Shown one piece after another: positions 9,697 to 18,500 of a DNA stretch of 20,217 nt. Position 1 is the first letter of the stretch. The number at the start of each line of letters is the position of its first letter. The position numbers and the translations under genes are program-made. The stretch comes from Patescibacteria group bacterium (GTDB taxonomy: Bacteria > Patescibacteriota > Dojkabacteria > SC72), in NCBI GenBank assembly GCA_018818345.1, contig JAHISI010000026.1, forward strand, positions 1 through 20,217. The letters run 5' to 3'. Under the pieces are notes generated by a model. The model searched no databases, was not told the origin of the DNA, and saw only the letters and a list, made by a program, of their open reading frames with translations.

Positions 9697-9852
9697 TTCT
9701 TTCAGAAGACTGTGGATATCTTAGGTTTTTCCCTTTGTCTGGGGTGTCACGAGCACATCTGGGCAACAGGATAAGCCTAAGAAACCATATTCAACTGATA
9801 TTAAGAAAAGAAGGGGTAAATATATTTATATATGTTACCCGTTATTTTTTTC
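9697..9852 (+). ncRNA. Candidate structured small RNA, family unknown
   Basis: From the predicted +1 the transcript folds by eye into one long interrupted rod. Helices are TTCTT/AAGAA (9697-9701/9803-9807), TCAG/CTGA (9702-9705/9795-9798), TGTGG/CCATA (9711-9715/9785-9789, one G-U), TCTTAGG/CCTAAGA (9719-9725/9776-9782), CCTTTGTC/GGCAACAGG with bulged C9767 (9732-9739/9762-9770), and GGGTGT/ACATCT (9742-9747/9755-9760) with a CACGAGC loop. A terminator hairpin and a T7 tract follow. It lacks the hallmark sequences of tmRNA, RNase P RNA and SRP RNA. Its shape is reminiscent of 6S RNA, but it is shorter and I cannot assign it. It could also be a regulatory leader of rho, although rho has its own promoter. 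Confidence 0.66.
9814..9851 (+). terminator. Intrinsic terminator of the candidate small RNA
   Basis: GGGTAA plus ATATA (9814-9824) pairs with TATAT, a bulged G and TTACCC (9829-9840) around a TTTA loop. Four nt later comes a run of seven T (9845-9851). Confidence 0.78.
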
Positions 9853-9876
9853 TTATACTATTAAGAGAAAGAAACC

Positions 9877-9911
9877 GGGGTCGGTTGGGGCAGTACCGAT
9901 CCCTTCTTTTT
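9877..9911 (+). terminator. Second intrinsic terminator upstream of rho
   Basis: GGGGTCGGT (9877-9885) pairs with ACCGATCCC (9895-9903) over 9 bp (one G-U) with a 9-nt loop, followed by TTCTTTTT (9904-9911). It backs up the terminator 26 nt upstream and isolates the small RNA from the rho promoter 23 nt downstream. Confidence 0.8.
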
Positions 9912-9933
9912 AATTCCCTTTTGATCCGTATAT

Positions 9934-9962
9934 TTGACATATTTTTTTTATTTCAATATACT
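9934..9962 (+). promoter_or_regulatory. Consensus promoter of rho
   Basis: TTGACA (9934-9939), a 17-nt spacer and TATACT (9957-9962) give a near-perfect sigma-70-type promoter. The expected start near 9969 leaves a leader of about 13 nt before the ATG at 9982. The TTG of the -35 box can be misread as a rho start codon but lies upstream of the transcript. Confidence 0.85.
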
Positions 9963-9981
9963 TTTGGAGTCGATAGGGCGT

Positions 9982-11277
9982 ATGCCCAATATTAAATTTC
10001 CTGTTAAAAAAATGGCTAATAAAGTTAAAACGATTCAAGAGTATGAACAAATGACTCTTGCACAGCTTCGAGAGGAAGCAAAAAGTTTGGGTATGGAAGA
10101 TTTTATGGAATTTCAAAAGCGAGAGCTAATTATAGAAATTCTTAAGAAAGCTACCAAGGATGATGGATTTGTATTTGTAGGCGGAATCCTAGAAGTAATG
10201 AAAGATGAAACCCATGGATTAATTAGAACCGAAGGGTTACTTCCAAGTGATAATGATGTATATATTTCAGGTTCGCAGATTAAGAAATTCAGTTTAAGAA
10301 CTGGAGATGAGGTTTACGGTCCAGCAAGATTACCAAAAGAAAAAGAAAAGTATCTAAGTCTCTTGAGAGTAGATACGGTGTATGGAAAACCAGCAGCAGA
10401 AGCTGCAAACAGACCTGCATTTAGAAAGTTAACTCCAGTATTCCCTGATAAACAGATGAAGTTGGAAACAGTTTCAGATGTACTTTCTACTAGAATGATA
10501 GATTTGCTTTCACCAATTGGTTTTGGTCAAAGATCTATGGTTGTTTCTCCTCCTAAGGCAGGTAAAACCACCATATTGAAAGACATTGCTGATGGTGTTG
10601 CAAAGAACCATCCTAAAGCAAAATTAATGGTTGTACTCGTCGGTGAGAGACCTGAAGAGGTCACAGATATGATGAGATTTGTTAAGGGTGAGGTGTATGC
10701 TTCAAACTTTGACGAACTTCCAGAACAGAACTGTAGAATAGCTGAAATGGCACTCCAGAAGGCTATGAGAATGGTCGAATGGGGCGAAGATGTCATTATA
10801 CTCATGGATAGTATTACAAGACTTGCTAGAGCTTACAACATCACTATGCCAACATCAGGTAAAACACTTTCGGGTGGTTTTGATCCAGTTGCTTTGTATC
10901 CTCCAAAGAGATTCTTTGGTGCTGCTAGAAACTTTGAAGATGGTGGTAGTTTAACCATTATCGCTACAGCATTAGTAAATACTGGAAGTAAGATGGATGA
11001 CTTGGTATATGAGGAATTTAAAGGTACTGGTAATATGGAACTCCACTTAGACAGAAATCTTGCTAACAGGAGAATATTCCCAGCTATCAATGTTGTTGAT
11101 TCTGGTACTAGAAATGAAGAACTTCTCTTAAGCAAAGAGGTTATGAATCAATCCTGGAGAATCAGAAGAATGCTAGAAGTTTTAGGTAACAATGAAAGCC
11201 CAACAGAAGTGTTGGTAAGTGGCCTAAAGAAGACTAAAACCAACGAAGAGTTCTTGGCTACTCTGCACGAAGCATAG
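9982..11277 (+). CDS. rho: Transcription termination factor Rho
   Basis: Rho is a hexameric RNA-dependent ATPase/translocase that ends transcription. The 431-residue product (from ATG 9982) has an N-terminal helical domain (TLAQLREEAKSLGM...), a cold-shock-like RNA-binding domain (GGILEV ... VYISGSQIKKFSLRTGDEVYG), Walker A PPKAGKT (190-196), Walker B IILMD (272-276), and the conserved TSGKTLSGGFDP and YEEFKGTGNMEL segments of the Q- and R-loops. It has no large insertion between the N-terminal and RNA-binding domains, unlike many Actinobacteria. The frame is open to a TTG at 9934, but that codon is part of the -35 box. ATG 9982 is preferred, and ATG 10012 is an alternative. It lies between a terminator-bounded RNA gene and a peptidase gene. 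Confidence 0.95.
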   Translation: MPNIKFPVKKMANKVKTIQEYEQMTLAQLREEAKSLGMEDFMEFQKRELIIEILKKATKDDGFVFVGGILEVMKDETHGLIRTEGLLPSDNDVYISGSQIKKFSLRTGDEVYGPARLPKEKEKYLSLLRVDTVYGKPAAEAANRPAFRKLTPVFPDKQMKLETVSDVLSTRMIDLLSPIGFGQRSMVVSPPKAGKTTILKDIADGVAKNHPKAKLMVVLVGERPEEVTDMMRFVKGEVYASNFDELPEQNCRIAEMALQKAMRMVEWGEDVIILMDSITRLARAYNITMPTSGKTLSGGFDPVALYPPKRFFGAARNFEDGGSLTIIATALVNTGSKMDDLVYEEFKGTGNMELHLDRNLANRRIFPAINVVDSGTRNEELLLSKEVMNQSWRIRRMLEVLGNNESPTEVLVSGLKKTKTNEEFLATLHEA

Positions 11278-11282
11278 AGAAT

Positions 11283-11291
11283 TGGTATAAT
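11283..11291 (+). promoter_or_regulatory. Extended -10 promoter of the LysM/M23 gene
   Basis: TGGTATAAT matches the extended -10 pattern TGnTATAAT, 6 nt after the rho stop. Transcription would begin near 11298, leaving a leader of about 23 nt before the TTG at 11321. Extended -10 promoters do not need a -35, and none is evident. Confidence 0.6.
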
Positions 11292-11320
11292 AGTGGTCAT
11301 CAATTCTAATAACTAAACGA

Positions 11321-12664
11321 TTGGAAGATATTGGGTCGAATCAAAATAAAAATGTTGCAGGACTAAGCTTCAAGGATCTATCAAAAGAAGAGAAAGATTC
11401 TTTTAATGCTACCTCTGGAGATTTTCTTTTTGTTAATGAGGAGATAGGAGAAAAAAAATCCTTAATTGATGCTAGAGGAAAATTTTTAGAATTCATAAAT
11501 ACCAGGAAGCAGAGAAAAGATGTATTTGCATTTGTAATAGAGCTTTTAAGCTATTTCTATACTCGTTTTCGAGTTGCTCTCATACTTCTTTCTGTACTAT
11601 TCGATATCTTTAGTGATTTCATAAACTTCTTTAAGGACAAGATTGTTAAGAGAATGTTCTGGGGTAGAGGTACTTTCCTCAAATCTGCACTACAAGTCAC
11701 ACTATCATTCATGGTATTCATCTTAATCATCTCCTATGTATATAGAAGACCAGTTGTCATAGAAGCAAGCGCAGATACACTAGCCAGTGTCGGAGTGCTT
11801 GAAACAGACACTATTGTTGCTACAGCATCATTAAATACATTAGTGCCGAAGGATAGGGGTAGAACATCAACTATTGAGTATATCGTAAAGAGAGGTGACA
11901 CTATTAGTTCCATTGCAGCTGCAAACAAGGTTAGCACCCAAACTGTTTTATGGGCAAACGATATGTCTGCAAATGACTATCTTAAACTAGGGCAGACATT
12001 ACAGATTCCTCCTCAAGATGGTGTGATCGTCAAAGTCGCAAAAGGTGACTCTGTTGAATCATTAGCAAAGAAATATTCCGCTGACGCCGCAGATATCGTT
12101 GATGCGGCATGGCTAGAAGCACCATACACTCTTACTGTGGGGGTAGAGATATTTATACCTAATGGTGAAATGCCAACAGTAATTGCAAAGAGAACTACAA
12201 CAAGCACACCTTCTTCATATCAACAATCATCAATTAAATATAGTGGTGGTGTAGCAGACCCTAATGTCGGAAGATTCTTAGGATGGCCAGTAGGTGGACC
12301 AAGTGCAATATCTAGAGGATTCTTCTCTGGTCACTATGGTATCGACTTCTACCCAACAGGTGGAAAGAGACCAAGTGTCATAGCTTCATGTGCGGGTACT
12401 GTAATAAGTGCAGGCTGGGGCTATTGGGGCACAAACTATGGGGGCTACGGCTATTATACTCACGTCGATTGTGGTAATGGATATACCATACTAAATGGAC
12501 ACATGGACAAATTGTATGTGTCGGCTGGTCAACACGTAGGCAAAGGACAGGCACTAGGCCTCATAGGTGCTACAGGTGTTGCATACGGTGTGCATACTCA
12601 CTTCGAATTGAGAAGGGGTGCTGGACTTGGAGGTAGAATAAACCCTGCCCCATATATGCAATAA
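11321..12664 (+). CDS. Membrane-anchored LysM and M23-family metallopeptidase
   Basis: A 447-residue cell-wall enzyme. Residues 1-110 are predicted cytosolic with a partly hydrophobic helical stretch (about 69-104). A transmembrane helix lies at about 123-141. Two LysM modules follow (about 185-231, with the typical RGDTISSIA; and 234-281), which bind peptidoglycan. The C-terminal M23 (lysostaphin/NlpD-like) domain keeps the zinc ligands: HYGID (His338, Asp342) and HTH (425-427), plus NGHMDKLYVSAGQHVGKGQ. With the catalytic set intact it is predicted to cleave peptide cross-links during wall remodelling or division. The only usable start is TTG 11321; the next in-frame Met is at residue 112, after the first hydrophobic stretch. 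The substrate bond is unknown. Confidence 0.88.
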   Translation: MEDIGSNQNKNVAGLSFKDLSKEEKDSFNATSGDFLFVNEEIGEKKSLIDARGKFLEFINTRKQRKDVFAFVIELLSYFYTRFRVALILLSVLFDIFSDFINFFKDKIVKRMFWGRGTFLKSALQVTLSFMVFILIISYVYRRPVVIEASADTLASVGVLETDTIVATASLNTLVPKDRGRTSTIEYIVKRGDTISSIAAANKVSTQTVLWANDMSANDYLKLGQTLQIPPQDGVIVKVAKGDSVESLAKKYSADAADIVDAAWLEAPYTLTVGVEIFIPNGEMPTVIAKRTTTSTPSSYQQSSIKYSGGVADPNVGRFLGWPVGGPSAISRGFFSGHYGIDFYPTGGKRPSVIASCAGTVISAGWGYWGTNYGGYGYYTHVDCGNGYTILNGHMDKLYVSAGQHVGKGQALGLIGATGVAYGVHTHFELRRGAGLGGRINPAPYMQ

Positions 12665-12678
12665 CAGATATTCTTTAG

Positions 12679-12684
12679 TATAAT
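12679..12684 (+). promoter_or_regulatory. -10 element for the tRNA-Ala pair
   Basis: TATAAT ends 9 nt before the first tRNA base (12694), so the predicted start is within a few nt of the mature 5' end. No matching -35 is visible. Confidence 0.55.
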
Positions 12685-12693
12685 AACCTCAGT

Positions 12694-12767
12694 GGGCTCA
12701 TAGTTCAGTTTGGTAGAATATCTCATTCGCATTGAGAAGATCGCCGGTTCGATTCCGGCTGAGTCCA
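12694..12767 (+). tRNA. tRNA-Ala (anticodon CGC)
   Basis: A full 74-nt cloverleaf. Acceptor GGGCTCA/TGAGTCC, D stem GTTC/GAAT, anticodon stem TCTCA/TGAGA with loop TTCGCAT (anticodon CGC, reads GCG), T stem GCCGG/CCGGC with loop TTCGATT. The G3-U70 pair, the main identity element for alanyl-tRNA synthetase, is present. CCA is not encoded: the discriminator A73 is followed by GAA. Confidence 0.95.
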
Positions 12768-12779
12768 GAAGTTTGTTGT

Positions 12780-12853
12780 GGGCCTGTAGCTTAGCTGGTT
12801 TGAGCACATCGCTGGCAGCGATGGGGTCAGGGGTTCGAATCCCCTCAGGTCCA
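12780..12853 (+). tRNA. tRNA-Ala (anticodon GGC)
   Basis: A full 74-nt cloverleaf. Acceptor GGGCCTG/CAGGTCC, D stem GCTT/GAGC, anticodon stem CATCG/CGATG with loop CTGGCAG (anticodon GGC, reads GCC and GCU), T stem AGGGG/CCCCT with loop TTCGAAT. G3-U70 is present and A73 is followed by TAA, so CCA must be added by enzyme. It lies 12 nt after the first tRNA-Ala and is probably co-transcribed with it. Confidence 0.96.
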
Positions 12854-12990
12854 TAAGACAACTTCTTTGAACACTAGCCCTCGTTTGAGGTCAATGTTCC
12901 ACGATACGGTTTCATAAAACAAAAACACCGTCCTTTCAATCTTCCTTTTTTTCTTGTAAAATATCTACAATAAATTCTCTCTTAAGTTCA
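12854..12990. other. tRNA-leuS gap with a weak promoter
   Basis: An imperfect hairpin (GAACA ... CCTC-GTTT-GAGG ... TGTTC, about 12868-12899) follows the tRNAs but has no T-tract, so it may be a processing signal rather than a terminator. A -10-like TACAAT (12966-12971) lies 19 nt before leuS without a clear -35. No Shine-Dalgarno precedes the leuS ATG. Confidence 0.35.
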
Positions 12991-15426
12991 ATGGAAAGAA
13001 CCTACAAACCACAAGAATTCGAAAAGAAATGGCAAGACAAATGGTTCTCAGAACTTAGTTACGAGGGAAAAGACCTCGATGAAACAAGAAAAAAGTACTA
13101 CCTCTTAGTAGAATTCCCATACCCATCAGGCGATAGTATGCATATGGGCCATACAAGGAACTACTCAATGTTTGATGCGGTAGCAAGACTCAGAAGAATG
13201 AAAGGCGAAAATGTCATGTTCCCAATGGGGTGGGATGCATTTGGATTGCCGACTGAAAACTACGCTATAAAGGTAAAAAGAGCACCTCAAGATATCACTA
13301 GAGAGAATATAGATACATTCAGAAGACAGCTCAAGAGCCTTGGTTTGTCATTTGATTGGAGTAGAGAGGTAAATACTACAGATCCAGAATATTACAAATG
13401 GACTCAATGGATATTCCTTAAGCTATACGAAAAAGGATTAGCTTACAAAGCTAAGAAGCCAATAAACTGGTGTCCGAAATGTAAAGTAGGATGCGCAAAT
13501 GAGGAAGTTGTAGATGGAAAACACGAAAGATGTGGCACCGAGGTTGAACAGAAGGATATGGATCAATGGGTCCTTAGAATCACTGAATACGCAGACAAAT
13601 TAGACAAAGACTTGGACTTAACGGACTATGTCGAAAGTGTAAAGACAAGGCAGCGAAATTGGATAGATGCAAAGACGTGGTATGACGTTAAGTATCAAGT
13701 GGAGGGCACAGACGAATATATGCAGGTTTCAACAACTAGACCTGATACTCAGTTTGGGGCAACATTCGTTGTCGTAGCACCAGAACATCCCATTCTCCAA
13801 GAATTGATGGGCAAGATGCCGGAGAGTAATAGTGAAGAGGTGCAAAAGTACATAGAAAGCTCAAAAAAGAAGTCTGATTTAGAGAGAGTGAGCGAATCTA
13901 AAAACAAAACTGGTGCATTCACGGGGTTATATTGCTTGAATAGCATATCAGGTGAGAGGCTGCCAATTTATGCAGCAGACTTTGTATTAGCAAACATTGG
14001 CACTGGAATGGTGGTTGGAGTCCCGGCACATGACAAGAGAGACTTCGATTTTGCTCAAAAATTTAATATCCCTGTAATTAGGGTGATTGAAGGACCAGAT
14101 GGAGACAGATCAGAGATAAAAGAAGCAAAAGATGTGTATGAAGACGAAGGAACTGTTTATGGTTCTGGCTTTATGAACGGTCTTGGCAGTGAAGAAGCAC
14201 GAGTGAAAGCTGCAGAGTATATTAAAGAAAAAGGTATAGGGGATACGGTTAGAAGATACCATTTACAAGATTGGATATTCTCTAGACAACACTACTGGGG
14301 AGAGCCAATTCCAATCGTGCATTGTCCTGTATGTGGCGATGTTGCGGTGCCAGAGGATCAATTGCCATTAGAACTTCCATACGTAAAGGAATATGAACCA
14401 TCAGTAACAGGAGAATCTCCTTTGGCAGCAATGACAGACTGGGTAAATACCAAATGTCCTAAGTGTGGAGGGGATGCGAAAAGAGAAACAGATACAATGC
14501 CTAACTGGGCAGGTTCAAGCTGGTATTTCATCAGATATACAGATCCTCACAATACAAAGGCCATAGCATCCCCAGAACTAATGAAATACTGGATGCCTGT
14601 AGATTTGTATGAGGGTGGACAGGAACATGTCAATTTACACTTATTGTATTCAAGATTCTGGTACAAATTTTTGTATGATCAGGGCATTGCTCCATCTCCA
14701 GAGCCATATCATAAGCGTACGATCCATGGAATGGTATTAGGTGAGGGCGGTGCTAAGATGTCTAAATCCCTTGGGAATGTAATATCCCCAGACGATTTAA
14801 TATCTAAGTATGGAGCCGATGTTACTAGGGCATACATGATGTTCATGGGTCCATATGAAGGTGACGTGGTCTGGAGCGCAGAGACAATCAATGGTGTTAA
14901 ACGATTTGTATCTAAGTATTATGATTTTGTATTAAATGCTTGGAATAACAAACAAGGGGAATCTGATGAAGCAGCACACAAAGCTTTAGCGAAGCTTCTA
15001 AAGCGAGAAGAGGACAATCTCTTGTCTCTAAAGTTTAATACAAGCATATCTGCTCTGATGGAGTTCTATAATGAATACTCAAAGAGTATATTCAATCAAG
15101 AAGACATAGAGAAATTGATTATTGTGATAGCACCATCTTTACCACATATGTCAGAAGAGCTATGGAGCTTAATCGGACATAAAGACAGCGTGCACAACCA
15201 GCAATGGCCGAATGTTGACGAAAAGCTTTTGCAGGAAGAAACAATCGAAGTGCCGGTGCAGATTAATGGAAAGGTTAGGGGGCGAATAACTATAAGTACC
15301 TCTGATACAGAAAATTTGATCAGAGAGAAAGTGCTGTCAGATCAAGCTTTGCTGGGCTATTTGAATGGAGGAGAGATAAGGAAATTCATATATGTACCCA
15401 ATAAGATTGTAAATGTTGTTGTATAA
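12991..15426 (+). CDS. leuS: Leucyl-tRNA synthetase
   Basis: A class I synthetase that charges tRNA-Leu. The 811-residue product has the HIGH-type motif HMGH (51-54, within PYPSGDSMHMGH) and KMSKS (589-593). The CP1 editing domain is present, with STTRPDTQFG and GTGMVVGVPAHDKRDFDFA, the latter holding the conserved Asp that anchors the mischarged amino acid. Cysteine pairs occur early (CPKCKVGC ... C) and around the editing-domain exit (CPVC ... CPKC), suggesting zinc knuckles. The C-terminal module contains VQINGKVRG, typical of bacterial LeuRS. Length is normal for the bacterial type. The gene stands alone between the tRNA pair and the surface-protein gene. Confidence 0.97.
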   Translation: MERTYKPQEFEKKWQDKWFSELSYEGKDLDETRKKYYLLVEFPYPSGDSMHMGHTRNYSMFDAVARLRRMKGENVMFPMGWDAFGLPTENYAIKVKRAPQDITRENIDTFRRQLKSLGLSFDWSREVNTTDPEYYKWTQWIFLKLYEKGLAYKAKKPINWCPKCKVGCANEEVVDGKHERCGTEVEQKDMDQWVLRITEYADKLDKDLDLTDYVESVKTRQRNWIDAKTWYDVKYQVEGTDEYMQVSTTRPDTQFGATFVVVAPEHPILQELMGKMPESNSEEVQKYIESSKKKSDLERVSESKNKTGAFTGLYCLNSISGERLPIYAADFVLANIGTGMVVGVPAHDKRDFDFAQKFNIPVIRVIEGPDGDRSEIKEAKDVYEDEGTVYGSGFMNGLGSEEARVKAAEYIKEKGIGDTVRRYHLQDWIFSRQHYWGEPIPIVHCPVCGDVAVPEDQLPLELPYVKEYEPSVTGESPLAAMTDWVNTKCPKCGGDAKRETDTMPNWAGSSWYFIRYTDPHNTKAIASPELMKYWMPVDLYEGGQEHVNLHLLYSRFWYKFLYDQGIAPSPEPYHKRTIHGMVLGEGGAKMSKSLGNVISPDDLISKYGADVTRAYMMFMGPYEGDVVWSAETINGVKRFVSKYYDFVLNAWNNKQGESDEAAHKALAKLLKREEDNLLSLKFNTSISALMEFYNEYSKSIFNQEDIEKLIIVIAPSLPHMSEELWSLIGHKDSVHNQQWPNVDEKLLQEETIEVPVQINGKVRGRITISTSDTENLIREKVLSDQALLGYLNGGEIRKFIYVPNKIVNVVV

Positions 15427-15460
15427 GGCTTTTCGTTGAGTCCCAAACTGTTCAAAATCT

Positions 15461-15489
15461 TTGACAAAAAGATCGATTTTTCATATCAT
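15461..15489 (+). promoter_or_regulatory. Promoter of the giant surface protein
   Basis: TTGACA (15461-15466), a 17-nt spacer and TATCAT (15484-15489). The predicted start near 15496 gives a leader of about 53 nt with GGAG at 15541-15544, 4 nt before the ATG. Confidence 0.8.
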
Positions 15490-15548
15490 TTTACGATAGG
15501 TGTCATATCTAAATTGCTTTTAGCAAAACACTTTACTGCCGGAGAAAC

Positions 15549-18500
15549 ATGATAAAAATTGACTGCCCAAAACTAGTAAAATCCTCTATCCTGGTATCCA
15601 TATTCTTTTTGGTATTATTTCCTAATGCTGCACTAGCTTTAAGCAGTAATACAATAAACTTCCAAGGAAAGATTGTTAGAAATGATACTGGTTTTGAAGG
15701 TCTTAATGTAACCACGGGTAGTCCTGCTTGTGTTGTAGCTGGGAATTCTAACGATACTTGTGACTTTGAAGTTAAATACTATTCTGCTGCATCAGGAGGG
15801 ACTCTCTTGTTGACAGAGGATTATCAGAATACTGAAATAGGACAATACAATGGTGCATTTACACTATCTCTTGGATCAGATGGGACTCCAACAGCAGGGT
15901 CATATGCAACCTTTGATGCAATGATTAAGGGTGTTACAGATTTGTATGTTCAATTGGGTTTCTCTCCAGCGGGAGATGCTTCATATACTGAAACTTTTTC
16001 AAGAATGCCAATACAGGCATCAGCATATGCAATTAAGGCAAAGTATGCGTCAGGTGCGAATACAGCGTTTCAATTTGATAATGCGGCAAATAGTTCGGGA
16101 TATACAGCACCATCAGCAGGTATGGTGTATTACGATACAACAGATAGCGAATTGAAAGTATATGATGGTTCTGTTTGGGGGAGTCTAGGTGGAGGTGGTA
16201 CATCTTCACTTTTTACTGATGGAGGGATATTTACATATCTAACTAGTTTAACCGATCATTTTGTTTTAGGATCTAGTAGCTATACTGCCATAGGGGCAGA
16301 TTCCTACAATACATATCTTACAGGGTTAGGGACTAGGGCGCCTTTGTCTTTTGATATGACTGCGAATAGATTGACTGTCTCTGGTTCTCAGGCTCAATCT
16401 GGCTTAACTGTATATTCCGACTATGCGTCTTCTAGTCCATGGCCAGTGGCTACATTTAAGGCTGAGAATACTGGGTTTAGTAATGTGGTAATGCAGATTA
16501 CTCAGGATGGCACAGGGAATATTTTACAATTACAGAAGGGTAGTACAGATGCCTTTGTGTTTGAAAATCCTTTAACCTTCTACATACATCCTAGGACGGA
16601 TGAACCACTTGTTTCAGAGAACAGGCTTTACAATGTTAATGGTACTTTGTATTGGAATGGTAGTCCTGTTGGTGGGAGTAGTAGTCTTTGGACTGATGGG
16701 GGAACGTTTACATATCTGACATCTACCACAGATGACGTTGTGATTGGTGGTGATTCGTTGGGGACTGCAGCTTTCTTCTTTGATGTTTCTACTGGAAACT
16801 TTGGTATCGGGACTAGTACTCCTGGGGCTAAGTTGGATATTGCGGGTTCTAATTCTACGATATCAAATACTACAGGAGACATAACTATTACTCCTGATGA
16901 TGCTTTGGTGATTAAGGCTAATGATACTCAAGCGGATAACTTGATGGAATGGCAGGATTCTACAGGAACCATATTGAGTCTCATTAATCAGAATGGGTAT
17001 GCTACTTTTGGTAGTGATACAGGTAATACTGGAGCTATGCTTAGCCTTGGTGCTAGTACTGGTACTGTTGCTCAGATTAATCTTGCTGCGGGTTTGGATG
17101 TTGCGTTACCAAGTTCTGGGGATATGTGGTGGAATGGTACGAGTTTGTATTTCTTTGATGGTTCTACTTCTGTCGATCTTTTAACTGCGGGTGGTGGTGG
17201 GAGTAATGTGCTTTCTAATTACGGTATGGTTTCTAATGGTACTTACATTGGTGTAACGCATGATACTAATAGCTATGATGTGGTTGCTAGTGGGTGGATT
17301 TGTGTGGGGGGTACCAATAATGCGGCTTGTAGTGGAGGGCAATGGAAGAATGTACAGGAAACTGATTTTACGATAACGCATTCTTTGTCTAATCAATGGA
17401 ATGATGCGGCTGAGGAAGGGATTATACGATCTATCATAAAGTTAACGGATGTAGAATTAGCACCTGGAATTAATGTGGGAACAGGGGCGGATGGAGATAT
17501 TACGATTAGTAGTAATGTTAGCATAAATACAACGAATTCTATTACAGGAAGAAGCTGCGCAGATGGTGGGGATGCTGTTAATTACAATGTTACAGCTTTT
17601 AATGCTGCTGGTACAGAAGCAACATTAAGTACTTCCCCAAGTATGGGATGTTTGAATGTAAATGATGAGGTGTTGATTATTAATCTCCAAGGTACAATCT
17701 CAGCATATGGTAATACAGGCAATTACGAAACCCTCCGTGTTGATAACGTTTCCGGAAGCACTGTAACATTCAGTACTGCAAAGTCAAAATACTACGGGAA
17801 CAATCTTACAGATGATTCAAATCTGGGAACAACTACTAGTAACCAAAGGGTAATGCTTCAGAGGGTTCCCAATTACAATAATGTTACTGTTAATAGCAGC
17901 TACACTTTCTCTCCTACGGCTTGGAATGGAACCAAAGGTGGGGTTTTGTTCTTTAGATCAAAAGGGACCGTTTCTGTTGGGGGAAGCATAAGTGCATATC
18001 AAAAAGGATATAGAAATGGCGCAACGGTAGTTGGCGTAAATAACTATATGGGAAGTGGTGGTGGTGAGGCCTTTTGTAGCCCTGGTGGAGCTGCAGGAGG
18101 AAGTGGTGCTGGTGGTGCAGGAGCCGGTGGTGGAGGTTCTGGGTATAGCAATTATACCGCAGGTACGGCCTATTGTGGTGGTGGTGGCGCTGGGAGTTCG
18201 AATACGGCTGGATCAGTAAGCGCAGGTGGTGCTGGTGGTGGTGCTTCTGGACATGCTTCAGGTGGTGCTGCTGGATATGGTACTTCTGGAACGGGTGGTA
18301 CAAGTGGTGGCGTTTCTGGAGGAACTAACACTTCTGGCGCTGGAGGAGGTAGTGCATCAGGAGGAGGAGGTGGTGGTGGTACCTATGGTGATGCTAATTT
18401 GAATAAATTAATGTTTGGATCTGGCGGTGCCTCTGGTGGAGCACATACAAGTGGTGTGACTGGTGGGCGTGGTGGTATTGGAGGTGGAATTATATCTATT

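Noticed and set aside
9697..9852. Candidate RNA as tmRNA, RNase P RNA or SRP RNA
   Set aside because: No tRNA-like ends, no GAGGAAAGTCC-type P RNA core and no GGAAGGAAGCAG-type SRP loop were found.
9934..9981. TTG at 9934 as the start of rho
   Set aside because: This TTG is part of the -35 box TTGACA, upstream of the predicted transcript start. ATG 9982 fits better.
9621..9995. A 124-codon plus-strand frame between radA and rho
   Set aside because: It starts at a GTG, runs through two promoters, a structured RNA and two terminators, and ends inside rho. No protein family is recognisable.
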